A DNA stretch of 64,000 bases from Torulaspora globosa (GCF_014133895.1 NC_050734.1:496001-560000); one strand, 5' to 3'. Positions 1 through 9,129 are shown, counted from the first letter of the stretch. Numbers and translations are program-made. Notes: generated by a model from the letters alone, not told the origin.

Positions 1-144
1 GTATGGGAAGCTGTGGCTCAGTTAGCAACTAGGAAGTAGCAAAGACGTCAAAAGGCTAAACGAAAACGAAATGAATGTCCGGCACCTTTCTGTTATGTGT
101 ATCGTGTATTTTATAGCAATTTGTTGTTCTTGACATCGGTAGCT

Positions 145-738
145 TCAGTGCAAGGCTATCTCGGAGGACTTGGTGCGGCGCAGCTCCGTGAACTGTGGGT
201 TTGCGCGGATCAGCTCGCCCAGATGCTCGGGAACCAGCGAAGCACACTTCAATCGGTCGCCACTGCCGGCAATGGTCGATCTTCTCGAGCTGGCGCCCTT
301 CCTGGCGTGGAAATCGTGCGGCAAGCTTGTCAGGCAGTAGTTGGGAGAGTACGGCGTATCGCTCAGCGAGTGCTCGCTGCCGCTGTCGCACCCACTCAGT
401 ATGCTCACGCCTGAACTGCCGCACCCCTCCCCGTCGCCGGCAGATGTGCTACTCTTCGGCACCTCTTCCTCGGCTCCCACAGGTTCGCTGTTCAGAATAC
501 GTCCATTCCGCCCGGAAATGAACGATACACTAAGTCCGCTGTGGTTCTTGATGTGGTACGCCTGCCACCGGCAGGAGAAGCTCACCAGTCGACAGAGATA
601 CAGTACCAGATCAAAAAAGTACAGTGTGATCACCGGCAGCAGTAGGATAAACACGAAGAAGTAGCATGTCCATTGATACACCCGGAACAAAACTTTAGCA
701 ATCGTCCAAACAGTGTCCAATCCCGGCATCGCAACCAT
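145..738 (-). CDS. IRC23: IRC23/BSC2-like small membrane protein
   Basis: A 197-residue protein of unknown molecular role. The start is the ATG at 736-738 (MVAMPGL...); the frame stays open upstream without another ATG. Seen: a strongly hydrophobic N-terminal region, about residues 8-50, rich in Phe/Leu/Tyr and likely one or two membrane segments, then a Ser/Gly/Glu-rich soluble tail. Known: S. cerevisiae Irc23 (157 aa) and its duplicate Bsc2 (235 aa) are poorly characterised, ER- or lipid-droplet-associated proteins. Context: it lies next to WHI2, CUE5 and GLO4 in the same order as YOR044W-YOR043W-YOR042W-YOR040W, and this synteny is the main support for the name. Sequence similarity was judged only on the hydrophobic segment (the YQWTCYF region). 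The family is fairly secure; function is not known. Confidence 0.7.
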   Translation of the reverse strand: MVAMPGLDTVWTIAKVLFRVYQWTCYFFVFILLLPVITLYFFDLVLYLCRLVSFSCRWQAYHIKNHSGLSVSFISGRNGRILNSEPVGAEEEVPKSSTSAGDGEGCGSSGVSILSGCDSGSEHSLSDTPYSPNYCLTSLPHDFHARKGASSRRSTIAGSGDRLKCASLVPEHLGELIRANPQFTELRRTKSSEIALH

Positions 739-924
739 TTTAGTACAGCAAAGCAAAGCAAACAAACTCTCTTTCTTTCTCTCGATCACCAGAAAATACC
801 AGCTGCTTGCTCGATAGACGATAGATGTTATATGGTGCCTTAACTCATTAGCTGGGGCTTACCAAGAATGTTTATATGCAACCACATGTATCGTTAACTG
901 ATTTTTTTTTTTTTTCTAAGTATT

Positions 925-931
925 TTACCCG
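925..931. promoter_or_regulatory. Reb1-type site (TTACCCG)
   Basis: TTACCCG lies in the 294-base gap between WHI2 (stop) and the IRC23-like gene (start), about 190 bases upstream of the IRC23-like ATG and next to a T15-type tract. Reb1 is a general regulatory factor that clears nucleosomes and can also block read-through transcription, either of which fits a tandem gene junction. Short motif, so chance is possible. Confidence 0.4.
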
Positions 932-1032
932 ATGTATTCACTACGCAAATAAGCCTTTTTGTATCTTAAGGTTACTTAACTATGAAGGATTCTATAAAAG
1001 ATAGGCATTCTGGGACGGCGAGTTGGACGTAG

Positions 1033-2511
1033 TTACTCGACGCCGACAGCACTTAGCTCTAGAGTCCATACGCGACGGATGTGTAGCCTTACCGGGATAG
1101 ATATCTTGTTGAGACCGTCCTCGGGGTCCTTCGGGGTCTTGAGGCTTAACGTACGCACTTTCTTGTCTGGGTTGTCTTTGTTGGTGGCCCAAGAACCGTA
1201 CACTTGCACCTCCAGGTTGATCTTTTCTTCGCCCCACCAGCACTTACGGGCGGGCTTTCTCCAGAAGAGCAGTAGCTTTGGGTTTATGTCTGGGCGCGGG
1301 ACCAGGTCGTAGAGTCTTGGCGGTTCAGGGTGTCTTGTCTTGGAGCTGGATCTCTGGGCGGAGGAAGATCTGGAGCGGACGTTGTCGGCGAGCGTGGAGA
1401 GTCTTGATTTGCGCTTCTCTACGACGGGGCGGCCGTGCGACGCAATCGACGTTTGGGACGCGGATTTGGTGGGCAACAGCGCGTTTATGGCTTGATTGTT
1501 GCGGGAGGTCGTCCTGGAGAGCGAGTTCAGCGACACGCTCGATCCCACGGGCGTTATTGTGTTTTCCTGAGCGGCTTTGACCTCTTGTTCCCATTTTGCC
1601 CTCGCCGCGTGGTACTTCTGCCTGAATTCCTCTGTGGTCTCGTTGACAATCCGACATAGCGACAGCGAGCTGATCACTGTCTTGCCCGGCTCTTGGGTTC
1701 TGTTTTCCCATCGGGAGTCCTTCGCAAACCCCGACGAACAAAGCATATCCAGTAGATGTTGCTCGGCGGGCCCCAGGGTTCTTTCTTTGGAGTTCGAGTT
1801 GTTCTTGCCGTCCTTCTGCTTCTTGAGCCTGTTGGAAGAGTACAGTCCCTGGAAGATAGAGGCCTTCGCAGTTAAGTAGCTGCCTGCAGCTGCTTTCACT
1901 TGGGCCATCACATGGTATAGGAGATCATCACTGCTCTCGTCCGAATCGAACTCGAAATCGCTTTGGGGAACACAGTAATAATCTAAGTCTTCCCTTAGCA
2001 CGATGATTGTGGGCTTCTCGTGCAAGATTTCGTTCTCTGTGCTGCTGCCGCTCCCTGGAGATGCTGAACCACCAAAGGAAAAGAACCCTCTGGCTGCTGA
2101 CGAAAGGCCGCCATCCTTGCGCGCCGACGCCCTGTCGTTCAGCTTATGCACGGGGAAATTGATCAGGTCCTCGTATGCTTTGGAGTAGACTTCCATGATA
2201 TACTCGAAACAGTCTGGTGGAAAATTCGACACGTAAACCTCATCGTTCGGCATCAGATTCGAGATCACCTGTCCCTGCCGGTCCAAGAACACACCCGACG
2301 GGAACAGACACAGCAACAAGGACTCCGGCAAAGACATCAGCTGGTCACGAGTTATGTAATAGTGATTTTCCTGGATATTCAAATGGATCAACGAGTTGGC
2401 ATTGTCTTCGTCCCCATTGTCCGTGTAGCCTTGTCCATGTTGCTGTTCCTTTAACAAGAAATTGCTTGCAGCACCGTTGTTTTGCGATACCTGTGTGATA
2501 ACGTTCTCCAT
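1033..2511 (-). CDS. WHI2: WHI2, general stress response / Psr phosphatase cofactor
   Basis: A 492-residue protein (S. cerevisiae Whi2 is 486). The start chosen is the ATG at 2511 (MENVITQ...), which matches the family N-terminus; the frame is open 18 codons further but with no ATG. Seen: a conserved BTB/KCTD-like core at about residues 41-170, with the hallmark stretch IHLNIQENHYYITRDQL followed by PSGVFLDRQGQVI, then Ser/Lys-rich linkers and a conserved C-terminal part. Known: Whi2 works in the cytosol and plasma membrane with the Psr1/Psr2 phosphatases to activate the Msn2 stress response and to restrain TORC1 at low amino acids. Neighbours IRC23 and CUE5 preserve S. cerevisiae order. An upstream gap of 864 bases holds its promoter. 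Identification is secure. Confidence 0.95.
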   Translation of the reverse strand: MENVITQVSQNNGAASNFLLKEQQHGQGYTDNGDEDNANSLIHLNIQENHYYITRDQLMSLPESLLLCLFPSGVFLDRQGQVISNLMPNDEVYVSNFPPDCFEYIMEVYSKAYEDLINFPVHKLNDRASARKDGGLSSAARGFFSFGGSASPGSGSSTENEILHEKPTIIVLREDLDYYCVPQSDFEFDSDESSDDLLYHVMAQVKAAAGSYLTAKASIFQGLYSSNRLKKQKDGKNNSNSKERTLGPAEQHLLDMLCSSGFAKDSRWENRTQEPGKTVISSLSLCRIVNETTEEFRQKYHAARAKWEQEVKAAQENTITPVGSSVSLNSLSRTTSRNNQAINALLPTKSASQTSIASHGRPVVEKRKSRLSTLADNVRSRSSSAQRSSSKTRHPEPPRLYDLVPRPDINPKLLLFWRKPARKCWWGEEKINLEVQVYGSWATNKDNPDKKVRTLSLKTPKDPEDGLNKISIPVRLHIRRVWTLELSAVGVE

Positions 2512-3375
2512 CCCTTTCAGACTGAGAAAGCCAGTGTCTCTCGGATAATTATCTGCTTCTACCAAATCACAATATCTCTCTGTTCAGGAAGAGAAATGAC
2601 ACAATTTTTCTGTACCAAAGACAATTGCACTTGTAACGTGCAATGAAACAACCGGGACTCTAGTGAGCTTGCAGGTACAGACAGATTAGCTCACCGGGGA
2701 TACCTTACCAGAGGATGTTGCTGCATTCTTACTCACGTCTTTCCCTTCGGCTGCTTAAACTTTTCCACCATTATATCTATGTACGGCAACTTTTTTCAAG
2801 ATACTACAAACCCGTTCAAGACTGTCAGATAGTGGCGTCGAGCAGCCTGGAAGATGCCAATTGATGCCTTTAGCGTCGGCTTTCCCACCCAGCTTCCCTG
2901 CGTTGAAGTTTCTGGACTTAAACCGGCTTCAGCAGAATCCATGTATGTCTTGCGGCGTTTTGCTGCTTTCCTACAGAACTTGCAACTGGATCGGCATCGC
3001 GTAGGCCCAGTTGGATCGCCACTGTAGAAAGTTGCCAGATAGGTGGGTTTCCTTTCATCTACGGCTCTTAGACAGCGAAAACCCAGACATTTATCTTGGA
3101 TTCAATCTTCGTTAGCACTGTATATATTTGAAAAATTTATCATTACCTTTGACTAGCAACTTTAACTCTTGGAGAGGGAAGACTGGGAGTGCTATCGGTG
3201 TTCCTTGAAGGGTCAGCGGACTCGAGAGCATTGTAACCTCTTTGCAAATGATGAAATACGTTTTCTTTAACCTTATCTACATTATCTGACGGGTTTTGCT
3301 AATCCATAGCGGGCCCACTGATAGAAAAAGGACTCAATATTTCTGATACAAAATTCTTGTGCTCTGGGAAGGAGC
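2512..3375. other. WHI2 upstream / CUE5 downstream intergenic region
   Basis: An 864-base gap without a recognised gene, long for this window. It contains a perfect 7-bp inverted repeat (ATTGCAC at 2624-2630 and GTGCAAT at 2638-2644), 113-133 bases upstream of the WHI2 ATG, and a 57-codon ATG-initiated ORF on the plus strand (2854-3027) that I cannot relate to any protein. No tRNA A/B box pair, TATA-led second gene or repeat was seen. It is probably promoter and leader for WHI2 plus the 3' region of CUE5. Confidence 0.5.
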
Positions 3376-4632
3376 TCACATTTCATCCTCGCTGTTTATC
3401 AAGAACTCATCTTCATCTGCGTTCTTGGTAGCTTTCTTTGGCTGGTCGCGCTCTGGAGCAGTCTTTGTTGGAGTTTCGTTCAACGGCTCTGGAGGGACAG
3501 GCTGCCACTTCTTTCTGGTGGCATTATCTGGGGTGTCGATGTAGGTTGTTTGGGCAACGACTTTCTCTTCAGCTCCGGTTTTGTGGCCCGCGGAATCCTT
3601 CTGGATCTTCGGGCTTCCCAATTGGGGCGGGATATCATCCTCTTCGTCCGCGTCATCATTCAGATCATCACTTTGAAGTGTGATGCCGTGGCTCTCCAAC
3701 GAATCGTCCTGGATTTGAGCACCAAAGGAGTTGAATCTGCGTCTCTCGGGCTTCTTTGGCGTTTTCTCATCAAAAAATTCCTCGTCCCGCTGTTGAGAGT
3801 ATGGATCATCGTAGTAGTCGCCAGCCTGATGAGGATTCTGTGCCTCCTGAGAACCCTCGCCAACAAGATTCCTCCTGATTCCGCTGATCCAACCGTTCAG
3901 CTTGGTAGCAGTGTCCTGGATGGACCGATTGGCCCTCTCCCTCAACACAGGCAGATCCTTTTCCATGAATTGGGTCCAGGAGTCTTCGTCAGCTGCTTCA
4001 AGCTCCCGCTGCTCTTCGGGACTGAGCGGGTGGTTCTTTCTTCTTTGACGATCTCTCAGCCTTTGTCTGTGAGCTTGGCGCTCGGCGTCGGAGCCCCTTG
4101 AGCGATGGGTCCGTTGTTGCGTCCTGTTGTACTGCTCGTCAAGCTGACGTGCTAGTATCTCGTCCTGCTCCAGTTGACTTTGCTGCCTTCTCGCCGGCAA
4201 CTGCGGGGTCCCGACTGCGATGGGCTCCTTGGGCAGTTCTATGTCCTTACCGGATTCGGGGTCCGACAGATACAGCAGCGCATTGAAAGCTGGATCAAGA
4301 GCACCCTGAGAAGCTATTATGACTGCTTTGATGAACTTGCTCTCCATGTTTGGGAACGCTTCTTTCAGCTGTTCAAAGATAGGGTTTCTATCGGCACTCC
4401 CATCGTGGGTCTCGGAGCTCGCAGATTTGGCTTTTCTTTGGGGCAATGCTGGAGGAAGTTCCTCTTCATCATTGTCGACCTTTGGATCAACAGTTTCTGT
4501 AACCGTATCTTGCTCCGCCTCAGGTTCGCTTGTCGTAGGCTTTTCGGTGATATCTTCCTTTACCGGCTCCATTATCTTAGCGTCATCACCGGTTCCCGTC
4601 TTCTGGGGGATTGTAGTTGAATCCTCTGGCAT
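3376..4632 (-). CDS. CUE5: CUE5, ubiquitin-binding autophagy receptor
   Basis: A 418-residue protein (S. cerevisiae Cue5 is 411), starting at the ATG at 4632 (MPEDSTT...). Seen: an acidic N-terminus; a CUE domain at about residues 83-125 starting NPIFEQLKEAFPN, with the Phe-Pro and di-leucine positions that bind ubiquitin; a charged, Gln/Arg-rich middle; and near the C-terminus the tetrapeptide WQPV at 376-379. Known: in Cue5 this W-x-x-V is the Atg8-interacting motif, and the protein links ubiquitinated aggregates to the autophagosome, like mammalian Tollip. Both working motifs are intact, so the receptor should be functional. It lies 198 bases downstream of GLO4 on the same strand, as in S. 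cerevisiae. Confidence 0.95.
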   Translation of the reverse strand: MPEDSTTIPQKTGTGDDAKIMEPVKEDITEKPTTSEPEAEQDTVTETVDPKVDNDEEELPPALPQRKAKSASSETHDGSADRNPIFEQLKEAFPNMESKFIKAVIIASQGALDPAFNALLYLSDPESGKDIELPKEPIAVGTPQLPARRQQSQLEQDEILARQLDEQYNRTQQRTHRSRGSDAERQAHRQRLRDRQRRKNHPLSPEEQRELEAADEDSWTQFMEKDLPVLRERANRSIQDTATKLNGWISGIRRNLVGEGSQEAQNPHQAGDYYDDPYSQQRDEEFFDEKTPKKPERRRFNSFGAQIQDDSLESHGITLQSDDLNDDADEEDDIPPQLGSPKIQKDSAGHKTGAEEKVVAQTTYIDTPDNATRKKWQPVPPEPLNETPTKTAPERDQPKKATKNADEDEFLINSEDEM

Positions 4633-4830
4633 TGTAAACAGCTTAAGTGATAGAATTGACTGCGATCGGACTGCAAAGGTGAACCAAACTGTCGATCAGG
4701 ATCAAAGCTTGATCTTAATAGGCAGTATTCCCCTTGAAACTGCGCCAAGAATGGCGAAGTTGGCGTATATAATGACTGACATATAAGGCAGGCTTCAACA
4801 GAATAGCCCTGACTAACAACCATGTGTAGT

Positions 4831-5676
4831 TTATGAAGCATTCTTCATTTTCCTCAACTGGTTCATCACCTGGGATCTGGACCAGCTCCCCTTGTCATCG
4901 CCTACCATCTTTCTGACGATAGGATCGTCCAACCTCATGAAGGGATTGAAGCGAAGTTCATCACTCAAAGTGAAGTGGCCCGTCGAAATTTCATATTGGT
5001 TGGTGAATTTCTCCAGGGCGTCAAAAGCGTTGTTTTCTCCTACATGCCTGTAAATCGCTTTGCGAATGAAGTTGACGTTGCCCTTAGTGTATTCATGACC
5101 GGGGAAAACGCGAGTGCTGCTCCAGTTTGGTTCCTGAACAGCATTCAGGATCCGGTCGTTCAAAGCGGCATCCATCTCAGATGCCGTGCCTTCGAAGAAT
5201 CTCCCGCATCCGGCCGTAAACAAAGTGTCCCCTGTGAAGATGGCCTGTTCGTTAGTACTAACATCCTTAACGTGGTAGCAGATGGAATCCTGGGTATGAC
5301 AGGGTGTCCTGATGCAGGTGATCTCCAGCTCTCCCAATTTGAAACGCTGCGAGTGATCCGGTATCTTGGTTGCTGCTGGGGAGGTCTTGGAGCCTGCGAT
5401 GACCTCTACGGAATGACCTTCCTTCTTCAAAGCTGCTAGCATAGCCACGTTGCCACCAGCGTGGTCGTAGTGGTGATGTGTATTGACAATAGCCTCCACA
5501 CTAGCCAGCTGGCTCTTGTTTAATTCTGCCAGCACTTCTCCGGCTTCGGCGGGATCTATCAGCCACGACTTGCTTCCATCTTGCGTCGAGAGCAAATAAC
5601 TATAATTGACACCGCCGGTTAACCATCTCATCTTAATAGGTTTGATGTGCATCTTTCTTGTTTGCCTTAATATCAT
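4831..5676 (-). CDS. GLO4: GLO4/GLO2, glyoxalase II (hydroxyacylglutathione hydrolase)
   Basis: A 281-residue metallo-beta-lactamase-fold hydrolase that turns S-lactoylglutathione into D-lactate and glutathione, the second step of methylglyoxal detoxification. Seen: the metal-binding motif THHHYDH at residues 66-72, further ligands in the CHTQDS and FTGDTLF regions, and a GHEYTKGN motif. The N-terminus MILRQTRKMHIKPIK is basic and could target mitochondria as in Glo4 (285 aa). Internal Mets at 9 and 16, the latter beginning MRWLTGG, could give a cytosolic form like Glo2. Known: S. cerevisiae has separate mitochondrial (Glo4) and cytosolic (Glo2) enzymes. Inference: this may be the single ancestral gene serving both places by alternative starts. 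A Reb1 site lies in its promoter. Confidence 0.93.
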   Translation of the reverse strand: MILRQTRKMHIKPIKMRWLTGGVNYSYLLSTQDGSKSWLIDPAEAGEVLAELNKSQLASVEAIVNTHHHYDHAGGNVAMLAALKKEGHSVEVIAGSKTSPAATKIPDHSQRFKLGELEITCIRTPCHTQDSICYHVKDVSTNEQAIFTGDTLFTAGCGRFFEGTASEMDAALNDRILNAVQEPNWSSTRVFPGHEYTKGNVNFIRKAIYRHVGENNAFDALEKFTNQYEISTGHFTLSDELRFNPFMRLDDPIVRKMVGDDKGSWSRSQVMNQLRKMKNAS

Positions 5677-5793
5677 CCACTGTCTGCCACCCTGCTATGA
5701 GAACAGTCCCACCAATTGCTGAAACGGAGGTTGGTCTTATGTAAGCTCATCGCAACCCTTAGCAGCGACGCTCCTCGCGTTTGCTAAAACCGC

Positions 5794-5800
5794 CGGGTAA
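5794..5800. promoter_or_regulatory. Reb1-type site upstream of GLO4
   Basis: CGGGTAA, in the context CCGGGTAAG, about 120 bases upstream of the GLO4 ATG. It matches the Reb1 consensus (TTACCCG on the other strand). Position and sequence suit a nucleosome-clearing promoter element; not proven. Confidence 0.45.
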
Positions 5801-6227
5801 GAAGTGAACTGAACTGCAATTATCGTCTGAATGCCCATAGAGCTTTACATTCCAGCGTTCTAGCCCCTGCTAATTGGCTATCTGCCGACAAATTGTCCAG
5901 AACCGCCCCCTATGCCTTCTTCTTTGTTTTACATTCAACTGGAAGAACCAGACAAGGCTATCTTTGCCTAAACATGAAATCTGACGTAAAGATCAATCCA
6001 TTTGCTGCTTTCCCAAAAGAAGTCCTTAGCAGTGCTAGTATTCTAAACTCTGCGAACAACCATCCAGCTAGTTCTTAACCCGCCATGTGTTGGGACCCGA
6101 AATGTAGGTCCAGTCAACTCAGCTTGTCTCTGTGGATTCCTTGCTTTGACTTGGCCAAGATCGGAAGAAGGTTGGTCTCTCTCTTTTTTCCTGTTACCAG
6201 TCCTTCTTATATAGTATAAAAGGGGTC

Positions 6228-6237
6228 TCGGCGGCTA
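6228..6237 (+). promoter_or_regulatory. URS1 (Ume6 site) of PCH2
   Basis: TCGGCGGCTA followed by A: a perfect URS1 core, 94-103 bases before the PCH2 ATG and just downstream of a TATA-like run (TATATAGTATAAAA). Known: Ume6 bound at URS1 represses early meiotic genes in mitosis and, with Ime1, activates them in meiosis. PCH2 is meiosis-specific in S. cerevisiae, so site and gene agree. Confidence 0.85.
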
Positions 6238-6330
6238 ATTCATTGGCTGCTCAAAACCTACAGAAAATTGCACAAAACATTTACTGGAGAAGAAGAAGCA
6301 GATCCATAGGTTGAGATAAGCAAGCTGAAG

Positions 6331-8118
6331 ATGTCGTATATCGTTGATGCCAGTCTGAGGAGTTACAGCGTTCAAGTTGTACAAGCGGCGTTAAGAGAAG
6401 AGTATCGAAGCCGGTCAAACGGTGGCAAAGGAGGTGATGGGGGCCAGATGGTGGCTGAAAAGATGGCTATCTTTTATAATCTGTTGAGAAACGTCATAAG
6501 GAAGAAGCTGACGAAGTTTGCCGCCAGTCAACTGGAAGACCTGACTATGAATTCTAGCACGTTTCTGGGCGAAGGCCATGGAAGTATAGAGATCTGTGAA
6601 CCGCCGACGGAAGCTCAGGAGCGAATTATCAAAAGTCTGGTGAAAGTCGTCTTTCATCAGTTGCAGACCTGTGGCCAGAGTGATAAGTTCGCGGATGTCG
6701 ATGAAGGACACGCAAACCTGTTTCTTTCTCTGTTTGTCAAAAGCATTCATTGTGAATACTTTGAAGAAACCTCTCTGCTCAATTCAGATCCGGAACTTGA
6801 TGTGCAAGACTGTATACGCAGGATCTTTGATGGAACAGGTGCAGAAAACACCCGCCTCTCAGAAACCCAGAAAAAGACTACATTCCACCACGCCGCTTCA
6901 TTCACTGTGCATCTATACTGTTCTTTGGGCCATGTCTCACATGGCAGTGGCCTGTTGGAGGAGTTCGACAAGATTGATCTGGAGACCGATCTGTGTCCCG
7001 GCGAAGAACAATCGGAGGGACCGACTTTGGCATCTTTATCATACAACAGTGAGTCACTGTCAGAGTTGCCAATCTCCAAGCAGACCCTCAATCTGACTCG
7101 CATAGCGTTGCTACCTTCAGACAACTTAGAAGGATTGTGGGAATGTTTACATTTCGATGATGGGATAAAACGAAGGCTTTACAGTTACGCAACGGTAGCG
7201 CTCAAAGTAGCAAGTTTGTCTAGCCAGAAGCCCGCTGAGGCAGCACAGAGTTCATTTGGAAATAACAAGTTAATATTAGTGCACGGCCCCCCTGGAACTG
7301 GGAAGACGACTGTTTGCAAGTCTCTCTGCCAGAAGCTGTCGATCCGGAGAGAGTTCTCAAGAGAGATTGATCCCTTAGATGCAACTCACAAGGGAATGAT
7401 CGTTGAACTTTCTTGCTCGCAAATTTTCTCTCGATGGTTTGGCGAGTCATCAAAGAACTTGGCCACAATATTTGGTGACGTGGAGAACTTGCTCATAGCT
7501 AACCAACAAACAGGTTCCTTCGTCTGTCTGCTGATAGATGAAGTTGAAGCAATAGCATTTTCCAGAAGCGATTTGTTGCAGAAGAACGAATCCACAGATG
7601 GCGTTAGAGTTGTGAGCACTTTGCTAACGCAACTAGATCGTCTCAAGAAATACAACAACCTAATCATATTAGCAACTTCCAATCTGCTGGAGTCGCTTGA
7701 TCCAGCTTTCATCGATAGAACCGATGGGGTCTTCTATGTCGGAAATCCTTCCCGGAACGGCATCGCCAAGATCTTGTCTTCAGGTATGAAGGATATGATC
7801 ACAAACGGCGTAATAACTTCCATGGGCGACCTCTCGAATGTACTGAATTCCCTCAAGTATAAAAAGATAATGGATTTGATAGCAGAGAAATGTTTGGTAT
7901 GTTAAAAGCTATGCTTCAACAAAGGCGATCGCTTCCCCTGCGGATACTAACATAGCATCTCACGTTTTTTTCATCAGCTAGCTGGGACTAGTGGAAGAAC
8001 ATTAAGCAAACTGCCATTAATAAGCCTCTCAGAGCATTTCAGAACAGTACCGGTCTCATTGGATAGATTTCTGATAGCGCTGGCCATATCGATCAGGCAG
8101 CTAAGTGAGCAAGCCTGA
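6331..8118 (+). CDS. PCH2: PCH2, meiotic checkpoint AAA+ ATPase (two exons)
   Basis: Pachytene checkpoint ATPase that remodels HORMA proteins such as Hop1 on meiotic chromosomes and in the nucleolus. Coding joins 6331-7896 (522 codons) and 7978-8118 (46 codons plus stop), giving 568 residues (S. cerevisiae 564). Seen: Walker A GPPGTGKTT at about residues 318-326, Walker B LLIDEVEAI at about 399-407, sensor-1 region ATSNLLESLDP, and a C-terminal part completed only by exon 2 (GRTLSKLP...). Without splicing, the frame ends two codons into the intron. Known: S. cerevisiae PCH2 also has a short intron near its 3' end, so gene structure is conserved. A URS1 site in the promoter fits meiotic regulation. 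It is followed by GDT1 and NTC20 as in S. cerevisiae. Confidence 0.96.
7897..7977 (+). other. PCH2: PCH2 intron (81 bp)
   Basis: Starts GTATGT at 7897, has a consensus branchpoint TACTAAC at 7945-7951, then a T-rich tract and CAG at 7975-7977. Phase 0. Removal joins ...EKCL to LAGTSGR... and restores a full-length C-terminus. Confidence 0.93.
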
Positions 8119-8355
8119 ACCACGTGTAATCAGATTGGTTGTTCTGGTAGTGTCTTTCATATACAAATTTTCTATCCCATCGCGATGCTATTCACCAAGA
8201 GCAGATATCAAAAAAACTCGACATAGATAGCGAAAACCAGTGAGCACGAACAGTTTTCGCATCAAGAGCTGTTTTCGACCAATTCTGCAAATCAGGAGTT
8301 CAGAAGGGGAAGGCCTTCTTTGGGTTGAAACCATTTTAATAATATCATTCTCAAA

Positions 8356-9129
8356 ATGATGAATGCGCCAGCAGGACCTGATCAGGCTGAGCATCCCATG
8401 AGCTCTTTCTTAATGGCTGTCTCTATGATTGGTGTATCCGAGATTGGTGACAAAACCTTCCTTATAGCTGCATTGATGGCAATGCGCCATCCTCGTTTGC
8501 TAGTGTTTTCGTCTGCTGCTTCATCGCTCACTATAATGACCGTCTTATCCGGCTTGGTGGGTCACTCCTTTGTTACGCTTATTTCTGAACGCTATACTCA
8601 TTTCTTTGCCGGCATACTTTTCCTGATATTTGGCTACAAGCTGACCATCGAAGGTTTGGAGATGAGGAAAGATGCCGGTGTCGAAGAAGAACTCGCAGAG
8701 GTGGAAGAGGAAATCGCCGTCACGGACCTGAATGCAAACATGCAAAGCGCCGAGACCGGAGGTGTCAGCGACAATGGGTTTTACAAGAGCACCAAGGGAT
8801 TGAAAAGAATTCTAAGCAAGGTCGGTGATGCTGCTTCCTTAGTTCTATCTCCTCTATGGGTTCAAATTTTCGCCATGATATTCCTCGGTGAATTTGGTGA
8901 CAGATCTCAGATTAGCATCGTTGCGATGGCATCCAGCAGGTACTACTGGTATATCATCTGTGGTGCCGTGGTCGGGCACTTGGTGTGCACCGGATTGGCG
9001 GTGCTCGGAGGTAAGTTGCTAGCAACGAAGATCAGCATGAGAACAGTCACTTTAGGCGGTGCCTTGTCGTTCTTCATTTTTGCAATTTTCTACATTTACG
9101 AAGCATTTACTGCGGAGGATCTTGCCTAA
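8356..9129 (+). CDS. GDT1: GDT1, Golgi Ca2+/Mn2+ transporter (UPF0016/TMEM165 family)
   Basis: A 257-residue multipass membrane protein that brings Ca2+ and Mn2+ into the Golgi lumen, supporting glycosylation and calcium tolerance. Seen: the two family signature motifs, EIGDKT at residues 29-34 and EFGDRS at 179-184, each in the first helix of a three-helix repeat, separated by a Glu-rich cytosolic loop (about residues 100-135). This two-fold arrangement is diagnostic. Oddity: the S. cerevisiae protein is 280 residues with an N-terminal signal region; here only about 13 polar residues precede the first helix, and an in-frame TGA lies about 20 bases before the ATG. M15 (MSSFLMA) is an alternative start. 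The 3' end faces NTC20 across 136 bases. Confidence 0.93.
   Translation: MMNAPAGPDQAEHPMSSFLMAVSMIGVSEIGDKTFLIAALMAMRHPRLLVFSSAASSLTIMTVLSGLVGHSFVTLISERYTHFFAGILFLIFGYKLTIEGLEMRKDAGVEEELAEVEEEIAVTDLNANMQSAETGGVSDNGFYKSTKGLKRILSKVGDAASLVLSPLWVQIFAMIFLGEFGDRSQISIVAMASSRYYWYIICGAVVGHLVCTGLAVLGGKLLATKISMRTVTLGGALSFFIFAIFYIYEAFTAEDLA

Larger units (their letters stand above)
5677..6330. other. GLO4-PCH2 divergent intergenic region
   Basis: A 654-base shared promoter region. It contains a Reb1-type site near GLO4 and, near PCH2, an A/T-rich TATA-like stretch at 6210-6220 followed directly by a perfect URS1 site; both are listed separately. CCCCT/AGGGG stress-element cores occur near 5866, 5907 and 6221. 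A 61-codon ORF at 5893-6078 has no recognisable homology and is likely chance. No tRNA or repeat was seen. Confidence 0.5.

Noticed and set aside
1..39. Open frame from the window edge (12 codons, then TAG) on the plus strand, possibly the C-terminus of a neighbouring gene
   Set aside because: Twelve codons are too few to support a gene; no known protein end was recognised, although a plus-strand neighbour would fit S. cerevisiae orientation.
2795..2830. GTTCAAGAC resembling a tRNA B box in the WHI2 upstream gap
   Set aside because: Flanking bases cannot form the T-stem and no A box lies at the right distance.
6421..6431. GGTGGCAAAGG, resembling the Rpn4 proteasome element
   Set aside because: It lies inside the PCH2 coding sequence and PCH2 is not a proteasome gene.
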